This document shows, piece after piece, positions 7,122 through 10,942 of a stretch of 10,942 nucleotides of DNA. The notes under the pieces were generated by a model. The model was not told the origin of the DNA. It searched no databases and worked only from the letters and a program-made list of their open reading frames with translations. Source of the stretch: Bacteroidales bacterium (GTDB lineage: Bacteria > Bacteroidota > Bacteroidia > Bacteroidales > JAADGE01). The translations under genes were made by a program, and so were the position numbers. The stretch spans positions 1 to 10,942 of the forward strand of contig JALSMF010000364.1 of assembly GCA_026987795.1 (NCBI GenBank), given 5' to 3'. Position 1 is the stretch's first letter; each line of letters opens with the position of its first letter.

Positions 7122-7148
7122 GTCTGTCTTAAAAAGAGAATAAAACAA

Positions 7149-8690
7149 ATGGCAAAACAAGCAACAAGAACATACAAAAAAAATCCTGTTTTTGAAATAA
7201 ACGAGCAACTTGGCAAACTGCCTCCTCAAGCAACCGATATTGAGATGGACGTTCTTGGCGCATTAATGCTTGAACGCGGAAAAGATATTGCTGTTCTGGA
7301 TATTTTAAAGCCCGAAAGTTTCTATAAAACTGAGCATCAAAAGATTTTTAAAGCAATTAAAGACCTGTCTGAAAACCACCAACCTATTGATTATCATACA
7401 ATTATAGAAAAACTGAAACAAAACGGCGATTTAGACGAAGTAGGCGGACCGGCTTTTGTCGTCAGCCTGTCTTCTCGTGTAGGAACAGCCGCACATATTG
7501 AGTATCATGCAAAAATAATTGCCGAAAAATTTATAAAGAGAGAACTTATCCGGATAAGCTCCGAAATTCAGTCCCGTTCATATAATGACGGTGAAGACGT
7601 CCAGGAAATACTTGAATTTTCGCAACAAAAAATGTTCGATTTAGCACTGGGCTCAGTAAACAAAGAAGCAGTTCAAATTGATACCGTTATGAACGAAGCT
7701 ATTCAGCAAATAGAAGAAGCAAAAAACCGCGAAGACGGATTAAGCGGAGTTCCCTCAGGTTACTCATCTCTTGACCGAGTAACATCAGGATGGCAAAACT
7801 CTGATTTAGTTATCATTGCAGCCCGTCCCTCAATGGGTAAAACAGCTTTTGTACTTTCAATGGCTCGAAATATGGCAGTAAACCATAACAAAGCTATTGC
7901 CCTGTTTTCTTTAGAGATGTCTTCGGTTCAACTTGTTATGCGTCTTATATCTGCCGAAACAGAACTCGGAAGCGAAAAACTCAGAAGCGGAAAACTCGAA
8001 GATCACGAATGGCAACAATTAGAATATAAAATCAAAAATCTTGAAAAAGCACGAATTTTCATCGATGACACTCCCGCAATCGGATTAAACGAACTGCGTT
8101 CAAAATGCAGAAAATTAAAAACACGCGAAAATATTGACCTGGTAGTAATTGACTACTTACAACTAATGAGCGGAACTGCAGAAACACGAGGAAACAGAGA
8201 GCAGGAAGTAAGTATGATTTCTCGCGGGCTTAAAGCAATAGCTAAAGAACTTAACCTTCCGATTATTGCCTTGTCTCAGTTAAACCGTTCGGTAGAAATG
8301 CGTTCCGGCAACAAAAGACCCCAACTGTCAGACCTCAGAGAATCAGGTGCGATAGAACAAGATGCCGATATTGTTATTTTCATACACAGACCCGAAAAAA
8401 TGGGAATAACTGAAGACGAAAATCAAATGCCTACCAAAGGTGTAGCACAAATTATTATTGCAAAACACAGAAACGGTGCAGTTACCGATGTTAATTTACG
8501 TTTCCGCGAAGAATTTGCACGCTTTGAAGAACCTGACGAAAACTTTATTCAACCGCTTGACGAATTAACGGGAAACATTGCAACCCTCGAATCAAAAATG
8601 AACAACAGCGAAGATGATTTTTTTGATAACTCCGACATTTCTTTTCCTGATATTACTTTTGATAATAATAATGAAGACGAACCGTTTTAA
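7149..8690 (+). CDS. dnaB: replicative DNA helicase DnaB
   Basis: DnaB is the hexameric 5'-3' helicase at the replication fork and also recruits primase. The 513-residue product has the N-terminal helical domain at about 24-130 (PPQATDIEMDVLGALML), a linker helix near 175-195, and the RecA-like ATPase domain from about 196. Walker A is ARPSMGKTAF (225-234) with Lys231. SLEMS (254-258) carries the catalytic Glu256. Walker B is LVVIDYLQLM (331-340) with Asp335. The sensor region is LSQLNRSVEMR (375-385), followed by SDLRESGAIEQDADIV (394-409). IIAKHRNGAV (436-445) holds the probable arginine finger Arg441. The core is uninterrupted, with no intein, a common insertion in this gene. An acidic, Asn/Asp-rich tail (486-513) ends in EDEPF. 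The next gene starts 21 bp later, so the two are probably co-transcribed. Confidence 0.97.
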   Translation: MAKQATRTYKKNPVFEINEQLGKLPPQATDIEMDVLGALMLERGKDIAVLDILKPESFYKTEHQKIFKAIKDLSENHQPIDYHTIIEKLKQNGDLDEVGGPAFVVSLSSRVGTAAHIEYHAKIIAEKFIKRELIRISSEIQSRSYNDGEDVQEILEFSQQKMFDLALGSVNKEAVQIDTVMNEAIQQIEEAKNREDGLSGVPSGYSSLDRVTSGWQNSDLVIIAARPSMGKTAFVLSMARNMAVNHNKAIALFSLEMSSVQLVMRLISAETELGSEKLRSGKLEDHEWQQLEYKIKNLEKARIFIDDTPAIGLNELRSKCRKLKTRENIDLVVIDYLQLMSGTAETRGNREQEVSMISRGLKAIAKELNLPIIALSQLNRSVEMRSGNKRPQLSDLRESGAIEQDADIVIFIHRPEKMGITEDENQMPTKGVAQIIIAKHRNGAVTDVNLRFREEFARFEEPDENFIQPLDELTGNIATLESKMNNSEDDFFDNSDISFPDITFDNNNEDEPF

Positions 8691-8711
8691 TACCAAACTC
8701 ACACTAAGAAA

Positions 8712-9968
8712 ATGAAAAAAACAGGTTTTATTCTGATTTTTGCTTTTATATTTAAAATTACCTCCGCAAGCGTAATTCTTATCCCTATGGATGAAAACCA
8801 AAAAAACCATCTCAAAGCATACGGAATAGCCTATTGGGTTTTACAAAACGGACTTGAAATTAATTGGTTACTGAACTACAGAGGAGGAAGTTTCAGTATG
8901 GATTACGCAAAAGACATTACCGATGAATGCACAATAAGAGGCGTAAGTTACGAAATTGTAAGTAACGCTGAGATATCTTTAATTTATGACAAGATAGCAA
9001 GTCCTGAAATAAATATGGACAAAATGAAGCTTGAAAAAGCACCTGAGATTGCCGTTTACGCTCCTGAAACAATACAGCCATGGGATGATGCCGTTACCCT
9101 TGTTTTAACATATGCCGAAATCCCTTACACAAGAATTTATGATAAAGAAATAGTAAACGGAGAATTATCAAAATATGACTGGCTACATCTTCATCACGAA
9201 GATTTTACGGGACAATACGGTAAATTTTACGGAGCCTATCGTTATGCAACGTGGTACAGAGATAATAAAAAGAAAGCCGAAACTGATGCCGCTGCATTAG
9301 GATTTAATAAAGTTTCCAAACTAAAACTATTTGTTGCAAAACGCATAAAAGAATACATATTTTCCGGAGGCTTTTTATTTGCAATGTGCTCAGCAACCGA
9401 CACTTACGACATTGCCCTTTCGGCAGAAAATACAGACATCTGCGAAACTATGTTCGACGGCGACCCTGCAGACCCCGATTGCCAAAAAAAACTGGACTAT
9501 TCAAAAACTTTGGCTTTTAAAGATTTTAAAATCAGCAGAAATCCTATGGAATACGAGTTTTCGGATATTGACGTAACAACGACACGAAAAGTAAACCAAG
9601 AAAATGACTTTTTTACCTTATTTGATTTTTCTGCAAAATGGGACCCGGTCCCTACAATGCTGTGTCAAAATCATACTAAAATTATAAAGGGATTTATGGG
9701 GCAAACTACGGCTTTTAATGAAGACCTTATAAAATCAAATGTTTTGATAATGGGAGAACTGAAATCTCAAAATGAAGCACGCTACATACACGGAGAATTC
9801 GGGAAAGGCACATGGACTTTTTACGGAGGACACGACCCCGAAGATTATCGCCATTTCGTAGGCGACCCGAAAACAGACTTAAATATGCACCCAAACTCTC
9901 CCGGCTACAGACTTATTTTAAATAATATACTCTTTCCGGCAGCAAAAAAGAAAAAACGTAAAACATAA
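8712..9968 (+). CDS. exported protein of the Bacteroidota family often labelled 'asparagine synthetase B'; function unknown
   Basis: The 418-residue product starts with a signal peptide (MKKTGF, hydrophobic to about 16, TSA-S, cleavage near 19), so it is likely periplasmic. Its start, LIPMDENQKNHLKAYGIAYW (23-42), and WLLNYRGGSF (52-61) match a conserved Bacteroidota family that I recall being annotated as asparagine synthetase B. The label does not fit: there is no N-terminal Cys nucleophile of a glutaminase domain and no SGGxDS ATP-pyrophosphatase motif. Instead, three segments resemble a class I glutamine-amidotransferase/ThuA-like fold: LTYAEIPYTRIYDKEIVNGE...YDWLHLHHEDF (132-165), a nucleophile-elbow-like GGFLFAMCSATDT (219-231, Cys226), and GKGTWTFYGGHDPEDY (364-379, His374). 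The Lys/Arg-rich C-terminus (KKKKRKT) is unusual for a periplasmic protein. It lies 21 bp behind dnaB and converges on queE. Gene certain; fold assignment inferred. Confidence 0.85.
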   Translation: MKKTGFILIFAFIFKITSASVILIPMDENQKNHLKAYGIAYWVLQNGLEINWLLNYRGGSFSMDYAKDITDECTIRGVSYEIVSNAEISLIYDKIASPEINMDKMKLEKAPEIAVYAPETIQPWDDAVTLVLTYAEIPYTRIYDKEIVNGELSKYDWLHLHHEDFTGQYGKFYGAYRYATWYRDNKKKAETDAAALGFNKVSKLKLFVAKRIKEYIFSGGFLFAMCSATDTYDIALSAENTDICETMFDGDPADPDCQKKLDYSKTLAFKDFKISRNPMEYEFSDIDVTTTRKVNQENDFFTLFDFSAKWDPVPTMLCQNHTKIIKGFMGQTTAFNEDLIKSNVLIMGELKSQNEARYIHGEFGKGTWTFYGGHDPEDYRHFVGDPKTDLNMHPNSPGYRLILNNILFPAAKKKKRKT

Positions 9969-9983
9969 AAAACTAATTTCTCA

Positions 9984-10604
9984 TTACGGGATACGTAAAT
10001 ATTTATGAAGCTGAACCGATAAATTCCATTTAGGATTTTTCTTTACATATTCAATTATCTTAGGAGTATTCTCCTCTCTCCTGCTCCACTCCGGCTGAAG
10101 ATACAATTTGCAGTTCTTTGACACTTTATCAGAACATTCCTCAGCCCAAAGTAAATCGGTATCGTCAAAAACAATAATTTTCAATTCATCGGCTGTAAGA
10201 TAATTTTCGTCAGCAGGCGGTTTTTGTTTCTTAGGCGAAAGACATATCCAATCCCATTTTCCGCTCATAGGATAAGCACCCGAAGTTTCTATAAAAGTTT
10301 GCAATTCCTTTTCTTTTGCTTTTTTACAAAGATAGTCAAGATTATAGCTTAAAGGTTCGCCTCCGGTAACTACTATAGATTTGGCTTCCGAAAGGTATGC
10401 TTTTTCAATAATATCATCCGTATCAGCTAAAGTATGAATATCGGCAGTCCATGAAATTTTAGTATCGCACCAGTTACAACCTATATCGCATCCGCCGATT
10501 CTGATAAAATATGCTGCTTTGCCGGTGTGATAGCCTTCTCCCTGAATAGTGTAAAATTCATCTATAAGAGGAAGTTTTTTTCCGTTTTCAAAAATATCTT
10601 TCAT
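9984..10604 (-). CDS. queE: 7-carboxy-7-deazaguanine synthase (QueE), radical SAM enzyme
   Basis: QueE converts 6-carboxy-tetrahydropterin to 7-carboxy-7-deazaguanine, the ring-contraction step towards preQ0 and queuosine in tRNA. The 206-residue product has the radical-SAM cluster motif GGCDIGCNWCDTK (37-49), with Cys39, Cys43 and Cys46 as CX3CX2C. It has the SAM-contacting TGGEPL (80-85) and the QueE N-terminus LIDEFYTIQGEGYHTGKAAYFIRIGGC, in which FYTIQGEG (17-24) is diagnostic. ETSGAYP (106-112) and WDWICLSPK (117-125) continue the family pattern, and it ends with LSVQLHKYLRIP. The length is close to the E. coli enzyme (223). The start is the ATG at 10604. QueC, QueD and other pathway genes are not in view. 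It is divergent from the lipoprotein gene at 10694 and ends 15 bp from the preceding convergent gene. Confidence 0.95.
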   Translation of the reverse strand: MKDIFENGKKLPLIDEFYTIQGEGYHTGKAAYFIRIGGCDIGCNWCDTKISWTADIHTLADTDDIIEKAYLSEAKSIVVTGGEPLSYNLDYLCKKAKEKELQTFIETSGAYPMSGKWDWICLSPKKQKPPADENYLTADELKIIVFDDTDLLWAEECSDKVSKNCKLYLQPEWSRREENTPKIIEYVKKNPKWNLSVQLHKYLRIP

Positions 10605-10660
10605 TAAAACCTGATTTTAGCCGCAAAGTTTTATTTTTTTAGCGGATTCTGAAAATAAAT

Positions 10661-10668
10661 TATATTTG
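10661..10668 (+). promoter_or_regulatory. -7 box TATATTTG for the lipoprotein gene at 10694
   Basis: Exact TAnnTTTG match 25 bp before the ATG, implying a leader of under 20 nt. No TTG occurs at the expected -33 distance; that region is a T-rich run. Supported by the identical octamer at 2670-2677 and, on the minus strand, 2490-2497. Confidence 0.45.
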
Positions 10669-10693
10669 AACTTTGTAAAATAAAATTAAACAT

Positions 10694-10942
10694 ATGAAAT
10701 ATCTGACAATTATTTTCTTTTCCGTATTAATTCTTGCTTCTTGCAACAATTCGGAAAAAAATGAAAAAGATTACACGATTAATGCCTATATAACCGGGTA
10801 TTTTGAAGGAAATGTTGTTTTGAAAAAAATTCGCAAAGGAAAATTACTGCCGGTTGATTCATTAAAAATGAAAAAAAGCAAGTTTAAATTTAAACACGTA
10901 AAAATTCCGTCTCCGGAAATGTTTTTTTTAGATATTGACAAC
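10694..10942 (+). CDS. lipoprotein with DUF4369-like N-terminal domain (cut by right edge)
   Basis: Eighty-three codons are visible from an ATG at 10694, with no stop before the window edge. The N-terminus is a lipoprotein signal: Lys2, hydrophobic residues 3-14, lipobox LASC with Cys17. Asn-Asn-Ser follows rather than an obvious retention signal. Residues 26-83 (DYTINAYITGYFEGNVVLKK, then GKLLPVDSLKMKKSKFKFK and PEMFFLDID) follow the beta-strand pattern of the DUF4369 domain: 'I.G...G.v.L.k...g...pvDS..vk.gkF.F.g....pe...l'. In Bacteroidota this domain usually precedes a thioredoxin/TlpA-like redox domain. Whether that follows here cannot be seen. The domain is recognised by pattern only, so the family call is moderate; lipoprotein status is fairly secure. 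Confidence 0.75.
   Translation, partial: MKYLTIIFFSVLILASCNNSEKNEKDYTINAYITGYFEGNVVLKKIRKGKLLPVDSLKMKKSKFKFKHVKIPSPEMFFLDIDN

Noticed and set aside
8592..8810. Minus-strand open frame across the dnaB/8712 junction
   Set aside because: It overlaps the ends of two solid plus-strand genes, with no sign of its own coding selection.
10621..10645. Possible hairpin CCGC...GCGG between queE and the last gene
   Set aside because: Only 4 bp of perfect stem with an imperfect extension across a T-rich loop; too weak, and not at a gene end.

Overview
The window looks like ordinary chromosome from an AT-rich member of the Bacteroidota (Bacteroidetes). Four things point there. The proteins closely resemble Bacteroidota versions of IspE, AccA, DnaB, NhaA and QueE. 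Several intergenic stretches carry the Bacteroidota -7 box TAnnTTTG, and the starts lack clear Shine-Dalgarno sequences. The last gene appears to be a DUF4369-type lipoprotein. The periplasmic protein after dnaB belongs to a family I know mainly from this phylum, where it is often labelled 'asparagine synthetase B'. I see no tRNA, rRNA, CRISPR array, insertion sequence, integrase, toxin-antitoxin pair or phage gene.

Layout. (1) Bases 1-2455, minus strand: the start of a lipoprotein gene running off the left edge, an unrecognised multi-pass membrane protein, and an unrecognised exported protein of about 430 residues. (2) Bases 2456-2738: a divergent control region with a -7 box on each strand, a two-copy direct repeat with 11-bp period, and two adjacent inverted repeats. 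(3) Bases 2739-5134, plus strand: nhaA (Na+/H+ antiporter) followed 41 bp later by an AI-2E/PerM-family permease, probably one operon. (4) Bases 5155-5967, minus strand: ispE of the MEP isoprenoid pathway, convergent with the permease. (5) Bases 6112-9968, plus strand: accA (fatty-acid synthesis), then a hairpin, then dnaB (replicative helicase), then an exported protein of unknown function. (6) Bases 9984-10604, minus strand: queE (queuosine/7-deazaguanine synthesis). (7) From 10694, plus strand: the start of the DUF4369-like lipoprotein, cut by the right edge.

How the genes fit together. Most are housekeeping genes for isoprenoids, malonyl-CoA, replication and tRNA modification; they sit side by side without forming one pathway. 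The functional grouping I would defend is nhaA plus the permease, a likely membrane ion-homeostasis pair. The least explained parts are the two left-hand genes with their control region, and the exported protein behind dnaB. I do not find convincing evidence of a wholly new multi-gene system. The candidates worth a second look are listed individually.
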